In this document: in pieces, positions 16,485 through 24,404 of the stretch | Numbering within the stretch: position 1 is the first letter of the stretch | How the letters are laid out: each line of letters starts with the position of its first letter | Position numbers and translations under genes: made by a program | The notes under the pieces: model-generated | Told to the model about the DNA's origin: nothing | Seen by the model: the letters and a program-made list of their open reading frames with translations, nothing else | Databases searched by the model: none | DNA from: Variovorax sp. J22P240 | GTDB lineage: Bacteria; Pseudomonadota; Gammaproteobacteria; Burkholderiales; Burkholderiaceae_C | Direction: 5' to 3' | NCBI RefSeq assembly: GCF_030316855.1 | Contig: NZ_JASZYR010000025.1 | Span: 1-52,002 of the forward strand | Length of the DNA: 52,002 nt

Positions 16485-17023
16485 GCGCCGTACTTGCTTT
16501 CGAAACGCCGGCATTGACGCTGGCCGACATCAACCAGCTCGACCGCGTGCGCTTCGTCGCCGCGCTGGGCGGTGTGTTCGAACACTCGCCGTGGGTCGCG
16601 ACCAGTGCGTGGGCCGAGCGCCCCTTCGCAAGCATCGACCACCTGCACCGCACGATGATGGGCGTGGTGCGCGCAACGTCCCGCGAAGTGCGCATCGATT
16701 TCCTGCGCATGCATCCGGAACTGGCGGGCAAGGAGGCCCAGGCCGGCACCATGACCGGCCATTCGACCACGGAGCAGGCCGGCCTCAACGCGCTCAGCCG
16801 CGACCAGTTGCAGACGCTGCGCGCGCTCAACGCCGCGTATGCGGCGAAGCACGGCTTTCCCTTCGTGATCGCCGTGCTCGCCAACACCCGGGCGCAGATC
16901 TTCGAGGCGCTGCGCACGCGCACTGAACGGGATACCGACACCGAACTCGCAGCCGCGCTGGAGCAGATCGCGATCATCACGCGGCTGCGGCTCGGCCGGC
17001 TGCTGGCGTCACCGGTGATGTAG
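16481..17023 (+). CDS. uraD: OHCU decarboxylase
   Basis: The protein has 180 residues and starts in the ATGA overlap with the transporter. It matches 2-oxo-4-hydroxy-4-carboxy-5-ureidoimidazoline decarboxylase: FVAALGGVFEHSPWVA, the substrate loop with catalytic histidine in IDHLHRTM, HPELAGKEAQAG, and the C-terminal GFPFVIAVLANTRAQIFEAL. It decarboxylates OHCU to S-allantoin, the third step of urate oxidation, downstream of 5-hydroxyisourate hydrolase encoded next. No urate oxidase or xanthine dehydrogenase gene is in the window. Confidence 0.92.
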   Translation: MSAVLAFETPALTLADINQLDRVRFVAALGGVFEHSPWVATSAWAERPFASIDHLHRTMMGVVRATSREVRIDFLRMHPELAGKEAQAGTMTGHSTTEQAGLNALSRDQLQTLRALNAAYAAKHGFPFVIAVLANTRAQIFEALRTRTERDTDTELAAALEQIAIITRLRLGRLLASPVM

Positions 17024-17057
17024 CAGCGCGGAACAAAGAGACAGGAGACAAGACACC

Positions 17058-17546
17058 ATGGCTTCCCCCACCCTCACCCGCCGCGCCTTCCTGCCGGCAG
17101 GCCTCGCGCTCGGTAGCCTGGCCGCGGGCACTGCGGCTGCGCAGAACGCGCCAGCCGGCCTGACGACGGCACCGGTCTCGCAGATCAATCTGAGCCCGCG
17201 CCTCACGATGCACGCGATCGACACCCACAACGGCAGCCCTGGCGCCGGCATGAAGGTGCAGCTCTCGATGCACGACGGCAACGACTACCGCGTGCTGCGC
17301 CGCTTCGAAACCAACCGCGGCGGACGCACGGACGAGCCGCTGCTGGTCGACCAAAGCTACCAGCCCGGCCGCTACGAATTGCTGCTGCAGGTCGAGGACT
17401 ATTTCGCGGCGCGCGGCACGGCGCTGCCCAAGCCGAACTTCCTCGCGCAGGTGCCGGTGCGCTTCCTGATCGCCAATCCGGCGGAACGCATCCACCTCGC
17501 GATCCTCTTCACGCCGTGGGGCTACTCGTACTACCGCGGCTCATAA
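17058..17546 (+). CDS. Exported 5-hydroxyisourate hydrolase-like protein (Tat signal)
   Basis: The protein has 162 residues. A twin-arginine signal (TRRAFLPAGLALGSLAAG) ending near AAAQ at about residue 30 sends it to the periplasm. The mature part is a transthyretin-like fold with the hydrolase residues in place: His in LTMHAIDTHNG, Arg in GGRTDEP, His in RIHLAILFTP, and the C-terminal YRGS tetrapeptide. The first signature is divergent (MHAID instead of THVLD), so a related substrate is possible. Periplasmic HIUases are known, for example HiuH of E. coli. It lies 22 bases before a cytoplasmic paralog, in the same operon as uraD. Confidence 0.85.
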   Translation: MASPTLTRRAFLPAGLALGSLAAGTAAAQNAPAGLTTAPVSQINLSPRLTMHAIDTHNGSPGAGMKVQLSMHDGNDYRVLRRFETNRGGRTDEPLLVDQSYQPGRYELLLQVEDYFAARGTALPKPNFLAQVPVRFLIANPAERIHLAILFTPWGYSYYRGS

Positions 17547-17568
17547 CCAGCATAAGGAGACAAGGACC

Positions 17569-17919
17569 ATGGCCGGCATATCCACCCATGTACTCAACAG
17601 CGGCACCGGGCGTCCCGGCGCCGGCATGCGCATCGACTTCTCAGTGCGCGAAGGCGACCGCTGGAAACTGGTGAAGAGCATCACCACCAACGCCGACGGC
17701 CGCACCGACCAGCCGGTGCTGGCGCCCGACGCGGCCCGCACCGGGCAATACGAACTGCTCTTCCACGTCGGTGACTACTTCCGGCGCCAGCCGGGAGGGA
17801 ACGACACGCCCTTCCTCGACACGGTGCCGGTGCGCTTCGCGATCTTCGACACGCAACAGCACTACCACGTGCCGATGCTGTGCACGCCGTGGAGTTGCTC
17901 GACCTACCGCGGCAGTTGA
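17569..17919 (+). CDS. uraH: 5-hydroxyisourate hydrolase
   Basis: The protein has 116 residues, the usual length, without a signal peptide. All signature elements of the cytoplasmic enzyme are present: STHVLNSGTGRPG at the N-terminus, ADGRTDQP in the middle, and YHVPMLCTPWSCSTYRGS at the end. It opens the ring of 5-hydroxyisourate to give OHCU, the substrate of UraD encoded upstream. AAGGAG lies 8 bases before its ATG. It is the last gene of the module and converges with pcaD, 19 bases away. Confidence 0.93.
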   Translation: MAGISTHVLNSGTGRPGAGMRIDFSVREGDRWKLVKSITTNADGRTDQPVLAPDAARTGQYELLFHVGDYFRRQPGGNDTPFLDTVPVRFAIFDTQQHYHVPMLCTPWSCSTYRGS

Positions 17920-17938
17920 GCGCCGCGGCTGCAGCGCA

Positions 17939-18703
17939 TCACAGGCTGCGCCAGAAATCCACGAGCAACTGAGTGAACTCCACCGGCCGCTCGACCGCGC
18001 TCAGATGCGCGGCCTCGATCGTGGCGAGACGCGACCCCGGGATCGCCGCCACCATCGCCTCGGACATCGAGGGCGGCGTGGCCTCGTCGCGCGTGCCGGC
18101 GATCACCAGCGTCGGCACCGAGATGCGACGGTTGCTCTCGCGAAAGTCGATGGCCGCGACGGCATTGCAGCTCGCGATGTAGCCGGCCGCATCGGTACCC
18201 ACCAGGGCGTCGTGCAGCGTCACCGCGGCTGCGGCGCCTTCCGGCGTCGAGACGTATTCCGGCGTGAGCCAGCGTGCCACGGCACCTGGGGCGATGGCAG
18301 CCACGCCTTGCGCCTGCACCGTCTCCACGCGCGTGCGCCAGGGCGCAGCATCGGGATAGTGCGCCGACGAGTTCGCGATGACGACGCTCCTGAGCAGCTT
18401 CGGATGCTTCGGCGCAAGCGCCTGCGCGGTCATGCCGCCCATCGACAAGCCGACGAAATGCACCGGCTCGCCTTGCGCCTCGCGCTCGATCACCTCGGCC
18501 GCATCGTCGGCCAGCGTCTGCAGCGTGAGCGGTCCGGCGATGACTTCGGAAGCACCGTGATTGCGGTGGTCGTAGCGCACAACCGTATGGGCGCGCGCCA
18601 GCAAGGCTGCGACGCCGTCCCACATGTGGAGGTCGCAGCCCAGCGCGTGGCTCAGCACGACGATCGGGCCATTGCCCTCGCGCACAACGTTCAAACGGGT
18701 CAT
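17939..18703 (-). CDS. pcaD: 3-oxoadipate enol-lactonase
   Basis: The protein has 254 residues from the ATG at 18703. It is an alpha/beta hydrolase with nucleophile Ser in GLSMGGMTA, acid Asp in GTRDEATPP and His in AAHLSAVERP. The YDHRNHGAS and SHALGCDLHMW segments are characteristic of PcaD. It hydrolyses beta-ketoadipate enol-lactone to beta-ketoadipate, following PcaC. It is the last gene of the operon, coupled by a 4-base overlap to the MFS gene. Confidence 0.93.
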   Translation of the reverse strand: MTRLNVVREGNGPIVVLSHALGCDLHMWDGVAALLARAHTVVRYDHRNHGASEVIAGPLTLQTLADDAAEVIEREAQGEPVHFVGLSMGGMTAQALAPKHPKLLRSVVIANSSAHYPDAAPWRTRVETVQAQGVAAIAPGAVARWLTPEYVSTPEGAAAAVTLHDALVGTDAAGYIASCNAVAAIDFRESNRRISVPTLVIAGTRDEATPPSMSEAMVAAIPGSRLATIEAAHLSAVERPVEFTQLLVDFWRSL

Positions 18704-19908
18704 GGAGTTTCCTTTCGTGAATGGGAGAGTTGCAGACGTGGCAGCCACAAGTAGGCGATCAGCACCAGGGTGACGCCGGCCAGCGCCATCGGCACCACCA
18801 TCGGCCAGGCGCCGTTGCTGAACTGGGGATTGACGAAACTCGCGGCGATCTGCCCGACGACGAACGCGACCGCCATCATCGCAAAACCTGACCACGATAC
18901 GGCGCGCCCCGCCAGGTGCGGCAGTTCGCCGACGGCGCCGGCCTGCCCACAAGGCTGGTGAATGCCGTGGCCAACGCAGTAGATCGCGTGGCCCAGCAGC
19001 AGCGGCCAAGCCGACATCGGCAACATCCAGCATCCCAGCGCCTGCACCAGCGGGCCGGCAAGACTCAGCAGCGAGCCCATCTGCACCGTGCGCACGGCGC
19101 CATGGCGCGTCAGCAGACGCCGACACATCGTGGTGCTGAAGATGTAGACCAGCGATCCGCCCGCCGGAATCCAGCCGTACCAGCCTGGCGAAAGCCCGAG
19201 AAAGCTGATGTAGACCATCGGCGAAAACAGCAGGAAGCAAAACAGGCCGCCGTAGGTCACAGCGGAGACGGAGGCCCAGGCGCGAAAGCTCTGGCTCGCG
19301 AAAACCTCGCGAACGCTGCCCTTCGGCGCGGACGGATCGGACGACCTGACCCGGGTCTCGGCAAAGCCGCGCAAGCACAACGCCCACAACACGAGCGCAT
19401 ACACCGCCATGCCACCGAGGACCCAGCGCCAGCCCGTCGCCTGCACCGCGTACGCGCCCAGCACTGGCGCGATGAGTGCCACCACGCCGAGCCCCGTCAG
19501 GCCGCGCGCCATGACATGAGGCCCTTCGTGCGCCGGGTAGAGATCACGCACCGCCGCGCGCGCACAAACCAGAATCGCCGCCATCGAAAAGCCTTGCAAC
19601 GCACGGCAAGCCACGAGCATGGGAATGCCCGGCGCCACCGCGCAGCCGAGCGCTGCCAGCGCATAGATGGCGAGACCGGTCAGTAGCACGGGGCGCCGAC
19701 CGAAGCGGTCCGACAGCGGACCGCAAGGCAACTGCCCGAAGCCGAAGGCGAGAACGAAAACAGTGAGGCTGGCGCTGGCGGAACCGAGATCCTGCGCAAT
19801 GGCCGGCAGCGCCGGGAGATAGCTGTCGGTCGCCACCGGCTGGGCGGCGAGCAGCAGCGGCAAGAGCAACGCGAAGGAGATGCCGCTGCGCGCGGCAGCC
19901 CCGGTCAC
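18700..19908 (-). CDS. MFS transporter, Bcr/CflA-like, inside the pca operon
   Basis: The protein has 402 residues and begins with GTG overlapping the pcaC stop (GTGA). It has twelve hydrophobic segments. The start (QPVATDSYLPALPAIAQDLG) and motif A (GPLSDRFGRRPVLL) are those of the Bcr/CflA drug-resistance group. These carriers usually export compounds, so it may relieve accumulation of aromatic or lactone intermediates, or it may have been recruited for uptake. Placement between pcaC and pcaD with overlapping codons shows co-expression with the pathway; its cargo is unknown. Confidence 0.87.
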   Translation of the reverse strand: MTGAAARSGISFALLLPLLLAAQPVATDSYLPALPAIAQDLGSASASLTVFVLAFGFGQLPCGPLSDRFGRRPVLLTGLAIYALAALGCAVAPGIPMLVACRALQGFSMAAILVCARAAVRDLYPAHEGPHVMARGLTGLGVVALIAPVLGAYAVQATGWRWVLGGMAVYALVLWALCLRGFAETRVRSSDPSAPKGSVREVFASQSFRAWASVSAVTYGGLFCFLLFSPMVYISFLGLSPGWYGWIPAGGSLVYIFSTTMCRRLLTRHGAVRTVQMGSLLSLAGPLVQALGCWMLPMSAWPLLLGHAIYCVGHGIHQPCGQAGAVGELPHLAGRAVSWSGFAMMAVAFVVGQIAASFVNPQFSNGAWPMVVPMALAGVTLVLIAYLWLPRLQLSHSRKETP

Positions 19909-20339
19909 TTCGGTGCGTCCGCGAGCAGGCCCTTTTCACGCAGGATGCCCGTCGCGATGCCGAAGGCATGATTGGCAACGGGCACGCCGCAATAGATCGC
20001 GGCCATCATGATCACTTCCTTGATGTCGTCGGGCGTAAGCCGCGATTCGGGTGGACCGTCGAGCGCCGCGCGCACATGCATCGCGAACTCTTCATAGGCG
20101 TGAATGCCGAGCATCATCGACAGCACCATGTAGCGGCGCGTCTTGTCGCCCAGCGCGGCGCGGCCCCAGATGTCGTTCCACGCGTGGCGCGTGATGAGTT
20201 CCTGGAACTCGCTGTTGAAGGCGTTGCGGTTGGCGAGCGACTTGTCGACCCAGGCGTCGCCGAGCACGCGGCGGCGGTTGACGAGGCCGCCTTCGTACGA
20301 ATCCAGGGAGGCGTTGGCCGGTGTTTCGGGGGAAGTCAT
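19905..20339 (-). CDS. pcaC: 4-carboxymuconolactone decarboxylase
   Basis: The protein has 144 residues from the ATG at 20339, four bases into the end of pcaB. It belongs to the AhpD/carboxymuconolactone decarboxylase fold: NRNAFNSEFQELITRHAWNDIWGR at the N-terminus, SMMLGIHAYEEFAMHVRAAL, and TPDDIKEVIMMAAIYCGVPVANHAF at the end. It converts 4-carboxymuconolactone to the enol-lactone used by PcaD. Length is normal, and it is a stand-alone decarboxylase rather than the PcaDC (PcaL) fusion seen in actinobacteria. Confidence 0.95.
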   Translation of the reverse strand: MTSPETPANASLDSYEGGLVNRRRVLGDAWVDKSLANRNAFNSEFQELITRHAWNDIWGRAALGDKTRRYMVLSMMLGIHAYEEFAMHVRAALDGPPESRLTPDDIKEVIMMAAIYCGVPVANHAFGIATGILREKGLLADAPK

Positions 20340-21547
20340 CGTGCGGTGTCCGGTGTGTTGAGTTGAGCCTGAAGCGCCAAGGCCTGCGCCAGCGCGATCG
20401 CGCCGGCCGGCTCGGCCAATGCCGCATCGAACCATTCGTCCGCGGCGTCGCGCGGCAATTCGGCGCGCAGGCGTTCGATATTGGAACGCATCCGCTCGAC
20501 GTCCACTTGCAGCCCGGGCAATGCCCCCGCGAGCGCGCGCACGCTGCCATGCGCGGACATCAACAGTTGCGGCCACTCGGCCAGTTCGGCCTGCCAGGCG
20601 CCGAGAGCGCGTTCGTGCTCCTGCGGCATCGCGCTCAAGAGCGCTGCCACGCGCTGGGGCGCCCGTTGCGCGGCGGCGAGCGCGACCATCGAAGCCACCG
20701 GGTTGCGCTTGTGTGGCATCGCCGACGATCCGCCGCGCCCCGGCTCGCTGGGCTCGGCGAGTTCGCCGACCTCGTACTGGCCCATCAACGCGATGTCCTT
20801 CGCGATCTTTCCGAGGCTGCCGACCATGAGCCCCAGTTCGCAGCCGAGCGCGATCCATTCGTCACGCTGCGTGTGCCAGGTCGCGCCGGGATCGCCCAGG
20901 CCCAGCGCCTGGGCCATGTGGCGGCGAACTTCAGGCCCCTGCCCTTTCATTTGCGAGAGCGTGCCGACGGCACCGCCCAGCTGCACATTCAGCGCCCGCC
21001 CGGCCGCTTCGGCAAGGCGAGCCTTGCTGCGCACCAGCGGCGCCGCCCAGCCGACACACTTGAACCCGAAGCTGGTCACCGACGCAGGCTGCATCAGCGT
21101 GCGCGCCAGGATGGGTGCGGTGGCATAGCGCTGCGCGTGCTGCAGCAGCGCCTGCGCCGCCTTGGAGAGATCTTCCTCGACCAGCGCGACCGCCTCGCGC
21201 GTGACGAGGGCCATCGCCGTGTCGATCACGTCCTGGCTGGTGCTGCCGAAATGCACGAAGCGCACCGCCTCGGCATTGAAGAGGCCCACGGCTTCCTTCA
21301 GGCTCTTGACCAGCGGGATCGCGACACTGCCCGCGCGGCCGCTGTCGCGCACGATCTTGGCAACGTCGAACAGCTCGACCTTGCAGCTGCCGACGATCGA
21401 ATGCGCGGCCGATTCGGGAATCAGCCCGACCTGCGCCTGCGCGCGCGCGAGCGCGGCCTCGAAGCGCAGCATGGCGTCGACGAAATTGCGGTCGCTGAAT
21501 GCGGCCAGGGTTTCGGACGTCGAGAGAAAACCTTCAAAGATGCTCAT
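20336..21547 (-). CDS. pcaB: 3-carboxy-cis,cis-muconate cycloisomerase
   Basis: The protein has 403 residues and belongs to the fumarase/aspartase superfamily. The signature GGSSAMPHKRNPVASM is intact, as are HFGSTSQDVIDTA and FEAALARAQAQVGLIP. It cyclises 3-carboxymuconate, the ring-cleavage product of protocatechuate 3,4-dioxygenase, to 4-carboxymuconolactone. The C-terminal part is about 50 residues shorter than the 450-residue class, which is common in PcaB. It sits 8 bases after the AroE-like gene and is coupled to pcaC. The dioxygenase genes pcaGH are not in the window. Confidence 0.93.
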   Translation of the reverse strand: MSIFEGFLSTSETLAAFSDRNFVDAMLRFEAALARAQAQVGLIPESAAHSIVGSCKVELFDVAKIVRDSGRAGSVAIPLVKSLKEAVGLFNAEAVRFVHFGSTSQDVIDTAMALVTREAVALVEEDLSKAAQALLQHAQRYATAPILARTLMQPASVTSFGFKCVGWAAPLVRSKARLAEAAGRALNVQLGGAVGTLSQMKGQGPEVRRHMAQALGLGDPGATWHTQRDEWIALGCELGLMVGSLGKIAKDIALMGQYEVGELAEPSEPGRGGSSAMPHKRNPVASMVALAAAQRAPQRVAALLSAMPQEHERALGAWQAELAEWPQLLMSAHGSVRALAGALPGLQVDVERMRSNIERLRAELPRDAADEWFDAALAEPAGAIALAQALALQAQLNTPDTAR

Positions 21548-21555
21548 GGAAGTGC

Positions 21556-22389
21556 TCAGTAGGCCAGCGTTGCCACGGCCCGCAGGTCTTCCGGCGTGGC
21601 GGTGCCATAGCCGAAGAATTCAAGATAGGCCGGGATCATCTCGAACAGCATGTCGGTGCCGACCTGGACGATGCAGCCTTTGTCGCGAGCGGCGCGCAGC
21701 AGCGGCGTGTATTCGCTCTTCATCACAACCTCGCCGACGAAGGTGGTCGGCGCAATGCGGCTGACATCGAAGGGCAGCGGATCGCCCTCCTTCATGCCCA
21801 GCGGCGTCGCATTGACGATCACGTCGTAGCCGGCCGGATCGCTGGAACCGGTGGTGACCTTCAACTTGGGGTAGTGCGTGCGCAGCCGACCTGCGAGCGC
21901 TTCCGACGACGCAGCGTTGAAATCGTAAAGCCCCATCTCGGCGACGCCTGCCGCAGCCAGCGACGCAGCGATGGCCGAGCCCACACCGCCGCTGCCCGAC
22001 ACCAGCACACGCGCACCATCGAGCGCACGGCCCTTGCGCAGCACGCCGCGCACGAAGCCCGCGCCATCGAACTGGTCGCCCAGCAAAGTGCCATCGGGCC
22101 GCTTCAGGATCGCATTGCACGCACCGGCGATCTTCGCGGTGGGCGTGACCTCGTCGACCAGCGACATGGTCGTGATCTTGTGCGGCATGGTCACCAGCGC
22201 CCCGCGGATGTTGGTGAGGCGGAACACCGAGGCCAGCACCTCGGGGTAGTCCTCGGCCTTGACGCCCATCGGCATGACGACCGCGTCGATGCCCTGCTTG
22301 TCGAACCAGGGGTTGTAGATCATGGGAGCCTTGAAGCTCTCCGTGGGGTACCCGAGGTGGGCGATGAGGGTGGTCTTGCCGGAGATCAT
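21556..22389 (-). CDS. Shikimate/quinate dehydrogenase-like protein (copy B)
   Basis: The protein has 277 residues with a shikimate dehydrogenase fold. The catalytic lysine is in VTMPHKITT and the catalytic aspartate in GDQFDGAGF; the nucleotide site is VSGSGGVGSAIA. The usual substrate-binding SxSPxxHN near the N-terminus is changed (here ESFKAPMIYN), so substrate use may differ from AroE. In this operon it probably oxidises quinate or shikimate, or a related compound, toward 3-dehydroshikimate. It starts inside the end of the dehydratase gene (ATGA overlap). Biosynthetic AroE is expected elsewhere in the genome. Confidence 0.82.
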   Translation of the reverse strand: MISGKTTLIAHLGYPTESFKAPMIYNPWFDKQGIDAVVMPMGVKAEDYPEVLASVFRLTNIRGALVTMPHKITTMSLVDEVTPTAKIAGACNAILKRPDGTLLGDQFDGAGFVRGVLRKGRALDGARVLVSGSGGVGSAIAASLAAAGVAEMGLYDFNAASSEALAGRLRTHYPKLKVTTGSSDPAGYDVIVNATPLGMKEGDPLPFDVSRIAPTTFVGEVVMKSEYTPLLRAARDKGCIVQVGTDMLFEMIPAYLEFFGYGTATPEDLRAVATLAY

Positions 22390-23273
22390 GATGTTCCTTG
22401 GTTGGCATACGCCGGCACACCGCCGGCAACATGCGATTCGCTGATCCAGCGCGCGCTCTTCATCGCACGCTGGCCGATGACCACGGGGTCGGAATTCACG
22501 TAGTCGTCATTGAACACCTCGAAGGTGTAGTGGCCACGATAGCCCTTGTCCTCGAGCAACTGCACCATGTCGCGCACGTCGTGCAGGCCTTCGCCCGGGA
22601 ACAGGCGCTGGTGTCGGGCGAGCTCGATCATGTCGGCTTGGCGGTCGCTGTACTCGAAGAAGTAATCGGCCAGTTGCACGAGGAATATCTTCTCCACCGG
22701 TACTTCGGCCAGTTGCTCGAGCGTTTCGGCGGTGTCGTCTCCATGCACCGACATGTGGAAGAAGTCGAGGTTGAGGCCGACGTTCTCCCGATCGCAGCGG
22801 CGCACGATGTCCCACGCCTGGTGCCAGCGCTTGGTGTGGCGGCCCCAGGAGAGCGCCTCGTAGCAGATGCGGATGCCGAGCGGCGTGGCCAGAGTGGCCA
22901 GGGTGCGCAGGTCTTCCGCTGCGCGATCGGGGTCATCGATCGCGAGCGGCGAGGTGGTCGAGCAGCACAGCAGCATGTCGGTGTCGACCAGCGACATCTG
23001 CCGCAACTGCTCACGCGCCATTTCGAGCCGGTGCGGGCGCATGGCGTCGGGCGCGCACTCGAAGTCGCGCAGCGGCTGGAAGTCGGTGACCTTCAGGCCG
23101 CTGTCCTTCACCAACTGCGCAGCCTTCTCGACGCCGGCCGGATGATTGATCAGGTCCCGCGCCCACAACTCGACACCAGCGAAGCCGGCCGCCTTCATGC
23201 ACTCGAGCTTGTGGCCGAGTTCTCCCCCCATGGTGACGGTGTTGAAGCCGAAGCGATCGAGGGCAATGGCCAT
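22386..23273 (-). CDS. 3-dehydroshikimate dehydratase-like TIM-barrel protein
   Basis: The protein has 295 residues and a sugar-phosphate-isomerase/AP-endonuclease-2 fold. Candidate metal ligands sit at Glu139 (CYEALSWG), Asp170 and His173 (LDFFHM), Gln200 (VQLADY) and Glu252 (FEVFND), the arrangement of AsbF/QuiC-type dehydratases. It would aromatise 3-dehydroshikimate to protocatechuate, feeding PcaB, PcaC and PcaD. It lacks the C-terminal HPPD-like domain of the large QuiC proteins. The AroE-like genes on both sides support the role; a generic sugar isomerase is the alternative. Confidence 0.85.
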   Translation of the reverse strand: MAIALDRFGFNTVTMGGELGHKLECMKAAGFAGVELWARDLINHPAGVEKAAQLVKDSGLKVTDFQPLRDFECAPDAMRPHRLEMAREQLRQMSLVDTDMLLCCSTTSPLAIDDPDRAAEDLRTLATLATPLGIRICYEALSWGRHTKRWHQAWDIVRRCDRENVGLNLDFFHMSVHGDDTAETLEQLAEVPVEKIFLVQLADYFFEYSDRQADMIELARHQRLFPGEGLHDVRDMVQLLEDKGYRGHYTFEVFNDDYVNSDPVVIGQRAMKSARWISESHVAGGVPAYANQGTS

Positions 23274-23309
23274 GAGGTGTTCTCTAACTTGAAGGCGCGC
23301 AGGGGAGCG

Positions 23310-24233
23310 TCAGGCCACGCTGGCGGAGTGATAACGCAGCGGGTGTTGGATTTCATCGGCCATCGCCGGCGGGTAGATGAGTTCGCGCAGGAAGTTCGCG
23401 TCATGGCGCACGCCATTCGCCGCATCCTTGTGGCCGAAGAAATCGAGGTAGTGCGGCATCTGCTGGATCAGCATCTCGAAGCCGGCCTGCGCATTCAGGC
23501 CACGCGCCCGCGCGGCGCGCACCAGCGGCGTGGGCTGGTTTCGCAGCAGGATGTCGAACAGCGCGGCATGCGGCTCCATGCGGGACACGTCGACGGGCAG
23601 CGCGTCGTCCGGCGACAAGCCCAGCGACGTCGCGTTGACGACCAGGTCGTAGCCTGCGGGATCGTTGCTCTCCACGGCCACCGTGGTCGCATCGAAGAAG
23701 GAATCGAGCTTGGCCGCGACACCCGCCGCCTTGCCGGCCGCCGTGTCGTAGAACGCGATGTGCTCGGCACCATTGACCGTGCCGCCTTCGGCCAGCGCCA
23801 CGCCGATGGCCGCCGCGCTGACACCGGCACCGAGGATAAGCACGCGCTTGCCACGAAACGGAATGTTGTAGCGGTCCAGCGCGCCGATCAGGCCCTCGCC
23901 GTCGAACAGGTCGCCCTCGAGTTCGCCGTTGTCGATGCGGCGCACCACGTTGACCGAGCCGGCCACGCGGCCGAAGAGGCCGCAGCCGTCGAGAAGGTCG
24001 ACCAGCAGCGGCTTGTGCGGCGGCGCGATCGCCATGCCGCGCACGTTCTTCCCGAGAAAGGCCGCCTTGACGAACACCGCCAGATCACGGCGCGGCACCT
24101 GCACAGGCGCCATCACGGCGTCGATGCCGAAGCGCTCGAAGACGGCATTGAACATGCGCGGCAGGCGCACGTTTTTCACCGGGTCACCAGGGAGCAGATA
24201 GAGAGCGGTGCTGCCGACGATGGAAGGAAACAT
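23310..24233 (-). CDS. Shikimate/quinate dehydrogenase-like protein (copy A)
   Basis: The protein has 307 residues from the ATG at 24233. It is the first gene of the operon. It has the shikimate dehydrogenase fold with Lys in IAPPHKPLL, Asp in GDLFDGEGL and the nucleotide loop ILGAGVSAAAIG. The substrate motif SxSPxxHN is replaced (here VKNVRLPRMFN), and a C-terminal extension of about 40 residues ends in PPAMADEIQHPLRY. It is clearly diverged from copy B, so the two probably act on different substrates, for example quinate versus shikimate. An IclR-type box lies 25 bases upstream. Confidence 0.8.
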   Translation of the reverse strand: MFPSIVGSTALYLLPGDPVKNVRLPRMFNAVFERFGIDAVMAPVQVPRRDLAVFVKAAFLGKNVRGMAIAPPHKPLLVDLLDGCGLFGRVAGSVNVVRRIDNGELEGDLFDGEGLIGALDRYNIPFRGKRVLILGAGVSAAAIGVALAEGGTVNGAEHIAFYDTAAGKAAGVAAKLDSFFDATTVAVESNDPAGYDLVVNATSLGLSPDDALPVDVSRMEPHAALFDILLRNQPTPLVRAARARGLNAQAGFEMLIQQMPHYLDFFGHKDAANGVRHDANFLRELIYPPAMADEIQHPLRYHSASVA

Positions 24234-24258
24234 GGGATGGTGCCTCGCTTGAAGTTCT

Positions 24259-24274
24259 GTTCGACTATCGCGCG
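24259..24274. promoter_or_regulatory. IclR-type box 1, before the pca/quinate operon
   Basis: GTTCGACTATCGCGCG resembles the PcaR/PcaU operator core (GTTCGATAATCGCAC, from memory). It lies 25 bases upstream of the first operon gene and 85 bases from box 2. The right arm is imperfect as a dyad. Confidence 0.6.
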
Positions 24275-24362
24275 ATTCCGGAAGAAACGTCGCTAATGTA
24301 GTAGCCGGGGAGTCTAGCCAACACCCCAATAGGCATCAGAAATGCGATCATCGCTCCTATTT

Positions 24363-24378
24363 GTTCGACAATCGAACG
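24363..24378. promoter_or_regulatory. IclR-type box 2, before the IclR gene
   Basis: GTTCGACAATCGAACG contains a perfect GTTCGA-N3-TCGAAC dyad (24363-24377), 26 bases before the IclR start. It is nearly identical to box 1 and probably mediates autoregulation. Confidence 0.65.
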
Positions 24379-24404
24379 ATTTCAGGGTTTCTCCCGAAGC
24401 ACGC

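Noticed and set aside
22398..24296. 632-codon open frame on the plus strand
   Set aside because: It is antisense to the AroE-like and dehydratase genes, whose motifs are clear. Its composition (His/Arg/Val-rich, no domains) is that of a high-GC shadow frame.
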